NCBI GenBank assembly: GCA_029977785.1
Contig: JAPOKG010000006.1
Coordinates: forward strand, 1 to 39,166
DNA: 39,166 bases
Source: Actinomycetota bacterium
GTDB lineage: Bacteria > Actinomycetota > Actinomycetes > Nanopelagicales > Nanopelagicaceae
Direction of reading: 5' to 3'
Part shown: piece by piece, positions 8,145 to 15,510 of the stretch
How positions within the stretch are numbered: the stretch's first letter is position 1
Layout: each line of letters begins with the position of its first letter
Program-made: the position numbers and the translations under genes
Notes under the pieces: model-generated
Database searches by the model: none
What the model was told of the DNA's origin: nothing
What the model saw: the letters and a program-made list of their open reading frames with translations, nothing else

Positions 8145-9745
8145 GGTTGCTTCTCTAACGCCTGCATAACATCAGAGACTGTAAGCCAAGGCTTGGGTGA
8201 CATCACCTTGGCTACTTGTGGTGCAAAGGCAGGCGAGGAGAGAAGAACATCAAGGGTGGAACCATCGGCAACGATGTCACCTTCTGCCAAGAAGAGAACT
8301 CGGTGTGCGAGCTCTGCAACCAGCTCTACATCATGAGTCGCCATGAGGACTGGGCGATTAAATGTACTTGCATACTCTTTTAGGGCAACGGCAAAGAGGT
8401 TTTTAGCCTGATAATCAAGGCCTCGAGTGGGTTCATCGAGAACTAATAGTTCAGGGTTACCTGAGAGAACAATGCTGAGCACCAGAGCGAGGCGTTGCCC
8501 CTCAGATAAATCATTTGGGTGGGTGTCTTGTGAAATATGAGGAACGAGTCGTGAGAGAAAAGCAAAGGTGGAGCCTTCCGCAATTTCGTTATCGCGGTCT
8601 GCCTGCGTGCATTCAGCGCGCACAGATTGGGCATAAAGAAGATCACTTGGTTCTTGCGGAACATAACCAATACTTCGTCTTCGCTCTAGACCCTTTAATT
8701 GTGCGGGATCCTTTCCGTGAACACGCACACTTCCTTTTGTCGCAGGCTGTGAACCCACTGTCGCCTGTAAGAGCGAACTCTTACCTGCGCCGTTGCGTCC
8801 CATCACAGCGACAATCTCACCGGCGCCAATTTTTGTTGAAACACCTTTGAGCGCTTGGTGGTTACCGTAGGCAATAGTTAAGCCATCTACTTCGATAACA
8901 ACATCAGAGCTGGCTGCTATCTGTTCTGTGGTCTCAAAAGTTTGTGCGCGAATGCCTTCAGTCAAGCGCCGTACTTCCCTGACACTGGTCCCTACCTCAC
9001 TGAGGTTGAGCGCACGTGCTAAGCGAATAATCGGAGGAACCAATTGAGCGGTCTTGAGAACTTCTTCGGCGGGGCCTATAGCGGTCTCACCATTGCCTTC
9101 GATGTAAATGATGCGATCTACAAATTGAATGACCCGTTCAAGACGATGCTCAGCGATGACAACGGTGACGCTTAGATCATGAACAAGTCGGTGCAGGAGT
9201 GAGAGAACTTCTTCGGCAGCAATCGGGTCCAGCGCGCTTGTTGGTTCATCCAAGACAAGGACTTTAGGGTGCATCACAAGAGCTGCACCGATTGCGACTC
9301 GTTGTTGCTCACCACCACTGAGAGTAGCGATAGATCTATTTCGGACTGCATTAAGGCTAAGCAGATCCAATACTTCTTCTACACGTTTTCGCATAACTTC
9401 GTGCGGGAAGTTCAGAGCTTCCATACCAAATGCCAATTCTTCTTCAACAATATCGGCTACAAAACTGTTGAGTGGGTTCTGTCCAACAATTCCAACGATA
9501 TGCGCGAGAGAACCAGGCTTTACTTCACGAGTTGAAATTCCATCAACACTTATATCGCCAGCTAAAATTCCACCAGTGTGATGGGGGACAAGGCCATTAA
9601 TCAGACGCAGGAGTGATGATTTTCCTGAACCTGTCTCACCCATCACCAGAACCATCTCGCCCTCTTGAATTGAGAAGGTGAGATCTTCAATAATGGTTTT
9701 AGTTGAATGGGGATAGATCAGTGAGACGTTTGAAAATTTGATCAT
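8141..9745 (-). CDS. ECF transporter ATPase, two ABC domains in one chain (EcfA-EcfA')
   Basis: The 534-residue protein contains two complete ABC ATPase domains. Domain 1 has Walker A GETGSGKS at 36-43, signature LSGGE at 142-146 and Walker B LVLDEP at 163-168. Domain 2 has GRNGAGKS at 316-323, signature LSEGQ at 413-417 and LVLDEP at 434-439. It powers ECF transport by coupling ATP hydrolysis to EcfT. In Firmicutes the two ATPases are usually separate proteins; here they are fused, as in several actinobacterial systems. Four-base overlaps with ecfT upstream and the S component downstream show a tightly coupled operon. The second signature has Glu in place of the first Gly, which is tolerated in ECF ATPases. 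Confidence 0.93.
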   Translation of the reverse strand: MIKFSNVSLIYPHSTKTIIEDLTFSIQEGEMVLVMGETGSGKSSLLRLINGLVPHHTGGILAGDISVDGISTREVKPGSLAHIVGIVGQNPLNSFVADIVEEELAFGMEALNFPHEVMRKRVEEVLDLLSLNAVRNRSIATLSGGEQQRVAIGAALVMHPKVLVLDEPTSALDPIAAEEVLSLLHRLVHDLSVTVVIAEHRLERVIQFVDRIIYIEGNGETAIGPAEEVLKTAQLVPPIIRLARALNLSEVGTSVREVRRLTEGIRAQTFETTEQIAASSDVVIEVDGLTIAYGNHQALKGVSTKIGAGEIVAVMGRNGAGKSSLLQATVGSQPATKGSVRVHGKDPAQLKGLERRRSIGYVPQEPSDLLYAQSVRAECTQADRDNEIAEGSTFAFLSRLVPHISQDTHPNDLSEGQRLALVLSIVLSGNPELLVLDEPTRGLDYQAKNLFAVALKEYASTFNRPVLMATHDVELVAELAHRVLFLAEGDIVADGSTLDVLLSSPAFAPQVAKVMSPKPWLTVSDVMQALEKQP

Positions 9746-10485
9746 GCCAACACCAACGCCGAACTGACCACAAAGGTGATTACGACAACCGCACTATCAC
9801 TCATATGCCATCTCTCTGGCCTATAGCGACTTCGCTTTCTACTCACACCAAAGCCACGAGAGTCCATGGATGCTGCCAGTTGCAAGGATCTCGAGAGCGA
9901 TTCTTCGAGCAGAGGCAGAGCAAGCCCTCGCCAAGAAACTTTCTCGTGGCCACGTAGTTGTTGCGCTAAACGTATGCGACGAGCGCTTTGCGCTAATTGG
10001 GGAAAGAGTGAGGTTGCGATAACCAGAGTAATTCCAATTTCGTAGATAAAAAACGGCAACGTGCGAAGCACTTTGTGCGGGCTAGTTAACGAAGTAGCCG
10101 CACCGAAAAGGGCAATCACGGTCGCGATGATTAATCCTTCGTGAAGAGATGATGACAAACGCTCAAGCGTTACCGCTCCACCCAATCTAATTCCTGGCAT
10201 CCAAGAAGGTAAATCAATGATGGGCACGGTGAACAAGGTCTTCCCTGGAATGGGAACTCCGATAAGAACGCCGACAACTGCACGAATGATCAGAATGACA
10301 GCCCCTATACGCAGGGCGATCCAATAACTTCTGCCCCAAGGTGAGCCATCACTTCGCACTTTAACGAGAACGGTCGCTACAGCAACTGAGCTGAGTGCAA
10401 CCCATGCGCTATCGGCGAGCACCACCGCTGTTATCAGCAGAAGCGCCCAAATCCACATGGTGAGTGGGTGTAGCGACCGTTTCAT
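9742..10485 (-). CDS. ecfT: ECF transporter transmembrane coupling protein EcfT
   Basis: The 247-residue membrane protein has four to five hydrophobic segments and two cytoplasmic Ala-Arg-Gly-type helices that dock onto the ATPases. These read SARRIRLAQQLRG at about 167-179 and AASMDSRGFG at 204-213. It joins the S component to the ATPase dimer in the importer. The gene lies between the SCO2322-like gene (25-bp gap) and the fused ATPase (4-bp overlap). Because this operon has its own S component and a cobalamin riboswitch, it looks like a dedicated rather than a shared module. No other S component is seen in the window. Confidence 0.9.
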   Translation of the reverse strand: MKRSLHPLTMWIWALLLITAVVLADSAWVALSSVAVATVLVKVRSDGSPWGRSYWIALRIGAVILIIRAVVGVLIGVPIPGKTLFTVPIIDLPSWMPGIRLGGAVTLERLSSSLHEGLIIATVIALFGAATSLTSPHKVLRTLPFFIYEIGITLVIATSLFPQLAQSARRIRLAQQLRGHEKVSWRGLALPLLEESLSRSLQLAASMDSRGFGVSRKRSRYRPERWHMSDSAVVVITFVVSSALVLA

Positions 10486-10510
10486 CGTCAGAGTCTGTTA
10501 AACGTTCTGG

Positions 10511-11050
10511 CTACTTCTTGGCAAGTGCAGCTGGAGTTTCAATCTCTACGCCACACTCTTTCTTTGGATATCCGTTGAATCCGCAGATGAGACCAGACGA
10601 GGCTGATCGGACTTTTACAGCCTGGCCCAAAACATCAATCCCTTGTGATCCCTTAGCTGTTGTCACACAACGGACAATTGTTCTTTGTACTTTTTCACCC
10701 TTAGGTGCGTAGGCCTTGCTACCAAAATCAATGACGAGTGCAATCCGCTTTGTATCTGGATCCTTCTTCACTTTTCCGCAGATTTTGGCAAAGTCTGGCT
10801 TAACCAGTGGGGCTGCAGATGGAACATCATCACTACTAAAGACGAATGACCATCCTTCAACGGCTCCATCTTCAATATCAACTGTCGGGCCAGTCATTGC
10901 CGCCTTCCATTCAGTTGAACCTGGGGCTGCTTGAAAATACCCCCAGTAGCGCCAACCTTTAGAGGCAGCGTTTGCAGCCGGCATTGTTATTACCTGTGAC
11001 AATGCGAGGGAAATACTTATAGCGATTGTTACGTAGATGCTTTTCTTCAT
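10511..11050 (-). CDS. Secreted SCO2322-like protein, first gene of the B12 ECF operon
   Basis: This is a 179-residue exported protein. The N-terminus MKKSIYVTIAISISLAL followed by PAANA|AS is a Sec signal peptide with likely cleavage after residue 28. There is no lipobox and no second membrane segment. The mature part begins KGWRYWGYFQ and has four cysteines (in KICG, VRCV, LICG and KECG), enough for two disulfides. From memory it resembles the SCO2322 family found next to ECF genes in Streptomyces; I cannot confirm this by search. The ATG at 11050 is preferred to the in-frame codon at 11080 because AGGAG lies 8 nt upstream. Position directly after the cobalamin riboswitch suggests an extracellular role in corrinoid capture, which is inference. 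Confidence 0.78.
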   Translation of the reverse strand: MKKSIYVTIAISISLALSQVITMPAANAASKGWRYWGYFQAAPGSTEWKAAMTGPTVDIEDGAVEGWSFVFSSDDVPSAAPLVKPDFAKICGKVKKDPDTKRIALVIDFGSKAYAPKGEKVQRTIVRCVTTAKGSQGIDVLGQAVKVRSASSGLICGFNGYPKKECGVEIETPAALAKK

Positions 11051-11110
11051 GTGTGGAACTCCTGTGTCAGGAAGTTTCACAGGGGTAGCTCGCTAGCGCT
11101 CGGCCAAGAA
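11051..11110 (-). promoter_or_regulatory. Hairpin covering the Shine-Dalgarno of the riboswitch-controlled gene
   Basis: In the transcript, CCTGTG (11078-11083) can pair with CACAGG (11061-11066) across an 11-nt loop. The second arm overlaps the AGGAG Shine-Dalgarno (11059-11063) of the secreted-protein gene. No U-run follows, so translational rather than terminator control is the better fit for the riboswitch expression platform. Confidence 0.6.
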
Positions 11111-11131
11111 ACGGCCAAAAACCTTTGGACT

Positions 11132-11156
11132 ACACCCCGCAAACCTCGGCGGGTGT
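11132..11156 (-). promoter_or_regulatory. Hairpin between aptamer and expression platform
   Basis: Read on the minus strand, ACACCCGC and GCGGGGTGT form a stem with a single bulged base around a short loop, directly 3' of the B12 box. Many cobalamin riboswitches have a hairpin here whose loop contacts the aptamer. I did not establish the loop pairing. Confidence 0.5.
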
Positions 11157-11164
11157 TGGTCGAA

Positions 11165-11320
11165 AACAAGTGACATGTAGGTAATCCGACTTAAACAACT
11201 CATTACTCTCGAAAGATTCATTCGAGAATGTACAAGCCATTCTTACGGTTGCGGGTCAGCGTCGGAATTTCACCGAACTTCCCCTACAAGCCACCTATGA
11301 AGTTGTATGCGAAGAGAACC
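11165..11320 (-). ncRNA. Cobalamin (B12) riboswitch aptamer
   Basis: The minus strand carries the conserved blocks of the cobalamin riboswitch in order. GGGAA comes just before GGTGAAATTCCG (11263-11274). Then comes GCTGACCCGCAACCGT (11245-11260), and then the B12-box-like AGTCGGATTACCTAC (11177-11191). Blocks, order and spacing all match the family, so the call is firm although the outer boundaries are approximate. It precedes the secreted protein and ECF genes, and would lower their expression when adenosylcobalamin or a related cobalamin is abundant. Confidence 0.93.
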
Positions 11321-11357
11321 ACAGCGTCTGGTTATTGGCAACTCACCACGCCCGCCC

Positions 11358-11363
11358 TAGGGT
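11358..11363 (+). promoter_or_regulatory. Candidate -10 box (TAGGGT), leaderless aldo/keto reductase
   Basis: TAGGGT lies 6 nt before the ATG at 11370, with no Shine-Dalgarno between. It sits just outside the riboswitch on the opposite strand. Confidence 0.55.
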
Positions 11364-11369
11364 AAGCAG

Positions 11370-12371
11370 ATGGAATATAGACGCCTTGGCAGTACCGGAA
11401 TGTATGTCTCTGAAATTTCTTACGGAAATTGGATTACACATGGATCCCAAGTAGAAACTGAAGCAGCGATTAAGTGTGTACGAGAGGCTCTTAATCAAGG
11501 GATAACTACATTTGATACTGCTGATGTTTATGCAAACACAAAGGCTGAGGTAGTTCTCGCTAAGGCTCTCAAGGGCGTGCGTCGTGAATCCTACGAATTA
11601 TTTACAAAGGTCTATTGGCCAACTGGTCCAGGAAAGAATGATCGCGGACTCTCACGCAAGCACATCATGGAGTCCTGCCATGCATCCCTCAAGCGCCTTA
11701 ATACTGACCACATTGATCTGTATCAGCTTCATAGATTTGATTTCGAGACTCCTCTCGAAGAATCTCTCGGCGCACTCGATGACCTCGTGCGCCAAGGAAA
11801 GGTCATGTATGTCGGATTCTCTGAATGGACTGCGGAGCAGATCGCCCGCGGACTAAAAATTCAAGATCAACGTGGTTACAACCGATTTGTCTCTAGTCAA
11901 CCGCAGTACTCGGCGCTTTGGCGAGTTATTGAAGCCGAAGTTGTTCCGCTTTCGGAGCGCGAGGGAATCGGTCAGATTGTTTGGTCACCAATGGCGCAAG
12001 GAGTCTTAACCGGAAAGTACCTACCTGGAAAGAAGGCTCCAGCTGGATCGCGAGCAACGGATAAGAAGAGTGGTGCGGCAATGATTTCAAGGTGGATGAA
12101 AGATGATGTCCTCGAGGCAGTTCAACTGCTAAAACCGATTGCAGACAGCGTAGATCTATCGATGTCTCAGATGGCGCTGGCCTGGGTTCTTCAGAATCCG
12201 AATGTTTCTAGCGCAATCATGGGTGCGACCAAGCCGGCGCAGATTAAAGATAATGTGAAAGCTTCCGGTGTTAAGTTGCCTTCGGAAGTGATGAAGGCGA
12301 TTGATGGCGCTATTGGAAAGGTCGCAGAACGAGACCCAAAGAAGAATGTCAGCCCAAATCCACGTCCATAA
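11370..12371 (+). CDS. Aldo/keto reductase
   Basis: The 333-residue NADPH-dependent oxidoreductase has a TIM-barrel fold. The N-terminus MEYRRLGSTGMYVSEISYG is typical of the family. FDTADVYANTKAEVVLAKAL carries the catalytic Asp and Tyr, FTKVYWP the catalytic Lys and DLYQLHRFD the His. The C-terminal SSAIMGATKPAQIKDN is the cofactor-binding end. It is closest in feel to the YghZ/potassium-channel-beta-like branch, which reduces small aldehydes. The substrate cannot be read from sequence. It is divergent from the B12 riboswitch leader and convergent with the DUF3043 gene, 24 bp apart. Confidence 0.92.
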   Translation: MEYRRLGSTGMYVSEISYGNWITHGSQVETEAAIKCVREALNQGITTFDTADVYANTKAEVVLAKALKGVRRESYELFTKVYWPTGPGKNDRGLSRKHIMESCHASLKRLNTDHIDLYQLHRFDFETPLEESLGALDDLVRQGKVMYVGFSEWTAEQIARGLKIQDQRGYNRFVSSQPQYSALWRVIEAEVVPLSEREGIGQIVWSPMAQGVLTGKYLPGKKAPAGSRATDKKSGAAMISRWMKDDVLEAVQLLKPIADSVDLSMSQMALAWVLQNPNVSSAIMGATKPAQIKDNVKASGVKLPSEVMKAIDGAIGKVAERDPKKNVSPNPRP

Positions 12372-12395
12372 ACCTTCGTGTAAAAAAACTACGAG

Positions 12396-12920
12396 CTAAA
12401 TTGAGTCTCCAGGGCTTACCTGCGGTTTAGGCATGCGCATGCGGCGCATCTGTGTCGAGCGCAGCCATCCATACATTCCGATTCCCTTGAAATCTCCACC
12501 TGGAAAACGATCTGCTGCGGCCGCTTTGATTTTGCGGCTGAGGAAAATTCCATCTATCACAGAGATTAAGAGGACGCCGTACATCAAGGCGATACTTCCG
12601 AGTTGAAAAGCTGGAAGCGGAATGAGCGTCATAATCAATACTGCAAAGATAATTGGTAGAAAATACTCACCGATTGAACGGCGGGTGTCTACATAGTTGC
12701 GAACAAATTTCTTTACTGGGCCCTTATCGCGTGAAGGAAGAGCGTTCTCGTCTCCGCGCATGTATGCAGCACGGGCAGCAACTCGAGCCGCGCGAGCTGC
12801 TTCCTTGGCGCGCTTCTTTTCGATTTTTGTAGAAGCGGGCGCAAGAGATGCAACTTTACGAGCAGCTTCTGCCTCTTTGCGCTTTGGCGTTGGTCGTCCT
12901 TTTTTAGTGGCTTCAGTCAT
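12396..12920 (-). CDS. DUF3043 membrane protein
   Basis: The 174-residue protein starts with a highly charged Lys/Arg/Ala-rich stretch (about 1-60), followed by the conserved YMRGDENALPSRDKGPV and RNYVDTRRSIGEYFLP segments. Then come two hydrophobic helices (about 88-104 and 108-127) and a basic tail. This matches DUF3043, a small actinobacterial membrane family of unknown function. It is often encoded near the respiratory or nadA region in this phylum; that is recollection, not shown here. It starts 7 bp from the nadA stop on the same strand but has its own -10 box overlapping that stop, so it may be expressed independently. Confidence 0.87.
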   Translation of the reverse strand: MTEATKKGRPTPKRKEAEAARKVASLAPASTKIEKKRAKEAARAARVAARAAYMRGDENALPSRDKGPVKKFVRNYVDTRRSIGEYFLPIIFAVLIMTLIPLPAFQLGSIALMYGVLLISVIDGIFLSRKIKAAAADRFPGGDFKGIGMYGWLRSTQMRRMRMPKPQVSPGDSI

Positions 12921-12926
12921 GGCGCA

Positions 12927-12932
12927 ACTATA
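12927..12932 (-). promoter_or_regulatory. Candidate -10 box (TATAGT), leaderless DUF3043 gene
   Basis: On the minus strand TATAGT lies 6 nt before the ATG at 12920 and overlaps the nadA stop codon at 12928-12930. Confidence 0.6.
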
Positions 12933-14073
12933 GGGCGAGCATCTGGTCGAGGGCTATCTTCGAGAAATGGGCTACGCGTTCATCTACCTTAATGTGATTG
13001 ACGATATGGCCAGACAGCACTGATTCCATCGCCCAGACCAGGTGTGGAAGATCAATTCGATTCATCGTTGAGCAGTAGCAGACAGCCTTATCGAGAAAGA
13101 CGACCTCTTTATCTGGGTTGTTGGCAGCAAGGCGAGAAACAAGATTGAGCTCAGTTCCTACGGCCCATTTACTGCCGGGTGCTGATTGAGAAACAGTCTG
13201 AATTATCTTCTCGGTGCTACCTACAACATCAGCGGCAGTCACCACATCGTGGGTGCACTCTGGATGCACTATCACCTTGACTCCGGAAATACGCGCACGA
13301 ACCTCATTCACAGAGTCTCGGGTGAAGCGTCCGTGAACCGAGCAGTGTCCGCGCCACAAAATTACAGATGCTTTCTTAATTTGATCTTCAGTCAGGCCAC
13401 CCATTGGTTTCCAGGGATTCCACAGAACACAATCCTCGAGAGAGAGCCCCAACGATAGAACAGCTGTGTTGCGACCAAGATGCTGATCGGGGAGGAAGAG
13501 AATCTTCTCTCCCTTTGAGAGCGCCCATTCCATCGTCTTTTGAGCATTCGAAGAAGTGCAGATGGTTCCACCATTTTCACCAGTAAAACTTTTTATTGCT
13601 GCAGATGAGTTCATGTATGTAACAGGAACAGTGGAACTGGCGACACCGATGCGCTCCAGTTCTTTCCAACATTCTTGCACTTGTGAAGCAGTTGCCATAT
13701 CTGCCATCGAGCAACCGGCGGCTAAATCAGGAAGAATCACTTTCTGTTGTGGCGAGGTGAGAATGTCGGCACTTTCCGCCATGAAGTGAACTCCGCAGAA
13801 GAAAATGAATTCAGCGTTCTTCTGCTCCGATGCTGCTTGCGCTAATTTAAAAGAGTCACCAGTGATATCTGCAAATTGAATAACTTCATCGCGTTGGTAG
13901 TGATGGCCCAGAATTAGTGCACGCGAACCTAGACCTGCTCGGGCAGCTATCGCTCGTGCTACAAGGTCTGGATCACTGGCTGCGGGAAGTTCGCCGGTGC
14001 AGGAAACGCCACGCTCTGAGGCAAGATCGCGCCCTTGTCCAAGGACCAATAAGTCCTGCAACGAGATGGTCAT
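12928..14073 (-). CDS. nadA: Quinolinate synthase
   Basis: This 381-residue [4Fe-4S] enzyme condenses iminoaspartate with dihydroxyacetone phosphate to quinolinate in de novo NAD synthesis. Family motifs are LILGHHYQRDEVIQFAD near residue 53 and FFCGVHFMAESADIL near 91. The cluster cysteines are expected at C121 (AAGCSMADM), C244 (RGHCSVHGRF) and within CYCSTMNRI at 332-334. A Shine-Dalgarno (AGGAG) precedes the ATG. nadB and nadC are not in the window, so the other steps must be elsewhere. It is divergent from an Fe-S carrier gene 59 bp away, which may help mature its cluster. Confidence 0.95.
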   Translation of the reverse strand: MTISLQDLLVLGQGRDLASERGVSCTGELPAASDPDLVARAIAARAGLGSRALILGHHYQRDEVIQFADITGDSFKLAQAASEQKNAEFIFFCGVHFMAESADILTSPQQKVILPDLAAGCSMADMATASQVQECWKELERIGVASSTVPVTYMNSSAAIKSFTGENGGTICTSSNAQKTMEWALSKGEKILFLPDQHLGRNTAVLSLGLSLEDCVLWNPWKPMGGLTEDQIKKASVILWRGHCSVHGRFTRDSVNEVRARISGVKVIVHPECTHDVVTAADVVGSTEKIIQTVSQSAPGSKWAVGTELNLVSRLAANNPDKEVVFLDKAVCYCSTMNRIDLPHLVWAMESVLSGHIVNHIKVDERVAHFSKIALDQMLAL

Positions 14074-14120
14074 GGCCTAATTCTCCTGTGTTTCGGTTCG
14101 CATCGGCAACCTGACGCGGC

Positions 14121-14126
14121 TATCCT
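14121..14126 (+). promoter_or_regulatory. Candidate -10 box (TATCCT), leaderless Fe-S carrier gene
   Basis: TATCCT lies 6 nt before the ATG at 14133. The same hexamer precedes ctaC. Confidence 0.65.
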
Positions 14127-14132
14127 TGAGGC

Positions 14133-14492
14133 ATGACTACTGAAACAACAACATCTGTCGACATCACAACCGGTATCACTCTTACTGATGTGGCGGCTGC
14201 GAAGGTTGCGGCCCTTCTTGCTCAAGAAGGGCGCGATGATCTCTACCTTCGCGTTGCAGTCCAACCAGGTGGTTGCTCAGGTCTTCGTTACCAGCTCTAC
14301 TTTGACGATCGCAATCAAGAAGGCGACATCGCGCGCTCATTTGGTTCTGTCAAAGTTGTCGTGGACAAGATGAGTGATCCATACCTTATGGGCGCAAGCA
14401 TCGATTTCGTCGACACCATTGAGAAGCAGGGCTTCACAATTGATAATCCAAATGCGGGTGGTTCATGCGCATGCGGCGATTCCTTTAGCTAA
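14133..14492 (+). CDS. erpA: A-type iron-sulfur cluster carrier (HesB/IscA/ErpA family)
   Basis: This small 119-residue cytosolic protein carries Fe-S clusters to target enzymes. The three conserved cysteines are present at C48 in GGCSGLRY and at C112 and C114 in the C-terminal GGSCACGDSF. The first ~14 residues are Thr-rich and variable. It is divergent from nadA, a [4Fe-4S] enzyme, and followed 40 bp later by the adenosine kinase gene. The family is certain; the choice among ErpA, IscA and SufA names is by analogy with other actinobacteria, which usually keep one stand-alone copy near nadA. Confidence 0.9.
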   Translation: MTTETTTSVDITTGITLTDVAAAKVAALLAQEGRDDLYLRVAVQPGGCSGLRYQLYFDDRNQEGDIARSFGSVKVVVDKMSDPYLMGASIDFVDTIEKQGFTIDNPNAGGSCACGDSFS

Positions 14493-14520
14493 CAAGTACT
14501 TAGCCTTCATCGCCTGTAGT

Positions 14521-14526
14521 TAGATA
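14521..14526 (+). promoter_or_regulatory. Candidate -10 box (TAGATA), leaderless adoK
   Basis: TAGATA lies 6 nt before the ATG at 14533. The final base departs from TANNNT, but the identical hexamer and spacing recur before the aminotransferase gene at 20323. Confidence 0.5.
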
Positions 14527-14532
14527 CGCCCT

Positions 14533-15510
14533 ATGAAAATAGGCGTGGCAGGTTCAGTCGGGTTAGACCATCTCATGACCTTCCCGGGCAAATTCACGGA
14601 TTCCTTAGTCGCCGGATCACTTGAAAAAGTTTCACTCTCATTCCTCGTTGATGGACTTGATGTACGTCGCGGAGGGTGCGCTGCCAATATCGCTTTTGGT
14701 TTGGGTGTACTTGGCCTCAATCCAATTTTGATTGCAGCGGTTGGAAAAGATTTTGCTGATTACGATGCTTGGCTTACGCGCCATGGAGTAAACACAGCGC
14801 ACGCATTGGTGTCCACCGAACAACATACTGCGCATTTCACGGTAACCACCGACACAGAACTCAACCAGATTGCATCCTTCTTTCCGGGCGCTATGTCTGA
14901 AGCACGCAACATTGAGCTCAAGCCCATCATGGATAAGGTCGGCAAATTAGACCTCTTAGTAGTTTCTCCTGATGACCCCGAAGCGATGTTGCGCCACACA
15001 GAAGTAGCCCTTGCTATGGGAGTCGCTGTTGCGGCAGACCCTTCACAACAGATGGCACGTATGAGTGGCGAGGAGATTAAGAAGCTAATAGCTGGTGCCA
15101 CCTACTTATTCATGAATGAATATGAACTTGCCCTAGCGATTCAAAAGACAGGTTGGAGCGACCGCGAAATTCTAGAAAAGGTTACTTACAGAATTGTCAC
15201 TCAAGGCTCTGAGGGCGCACGAGTGGAAAGTAAAGATGGGACTTTTATTAAAGTTCGCTGCGCTAAAGAGAAGGCAAAGATTGATCCAACTGGAGTGGGA
15301 GATTCATTTAGATCAGGTTTTGTCGCAGGACTGGCCTGGGGGCTCTCGTTAGAACGCTGTGCACAGTTGGGTTCGATGATTGCAACCTACGTGATTGAAA
15401 CTACCGGAACCCAGGAGTACCGCTTTACTCGGGAAGAGTTCTTAACTCGCTTCCGAGAAGCCTACGGCCAAGAAGCGGCTGCAGAAATTGCAGCTCACCT
15501 TCCTTCCTAA
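14533..15510 (+). CDS. adoK: Adenosine kinase, PfkB family
   Basis: This 325-residue kinase phosphorylates adenosine to AMP in purine salvage. Its sequence follows the mycobacterial AdoK (formerly CbhK) closely: KVSLSFLVDGLDVRRGG, FFPGAMSEARNIEL and AADPSQQMARMSGEEI are shared landmarks. The second PfkB signature DPTGVGDSFRSGF at 251-263 holds the catalytic Asp257. AdoK of this group is unusual among adenosine kinases because it is PfkB/ribokinase-like rather than the eukaryotic type. The 3' end overlaps the convergent desulfurase-like gene by 4 bp. Confidence 0.9.
   Translation: MKIGVAGSVGLDHLMTFPGKFTDSLVAGSLEKVSLSFLVDGLDVRRGGCAANIAFGLGVLGLNPILIAAVGKDFADYDAWLTRHGVNTAHALVSTEQHTAHFTVTTDTELNQIASFFPGAMSEARNIELKPIMDKVGKLDLLVVSPDDPEAMLRHTEVALAMGVAVAADPSQQMARMSGEEIKKLIAGATYLFMNEYELALAIQKTGWSDREILEKVTYRIVTQGSEGARVESKDGTFIKVRCAKEKAKIDPTGVGDSFRSGFVAGLAWGLSLERCAQLGSMIATYVIETTGTQEYRFTREEFLTRFREAYGQEAAAEIAAHLPS

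Noticed and set aside
12372-12395. A/T-run with short flanking TCGT/ACGA between the aldo/keto reductase and DUF3043 genes, considered as a bidirectional terminator
   Set aside because: The stem is four base pairs with a bulge and the homopolymer lies in the loop rather than after a stem.
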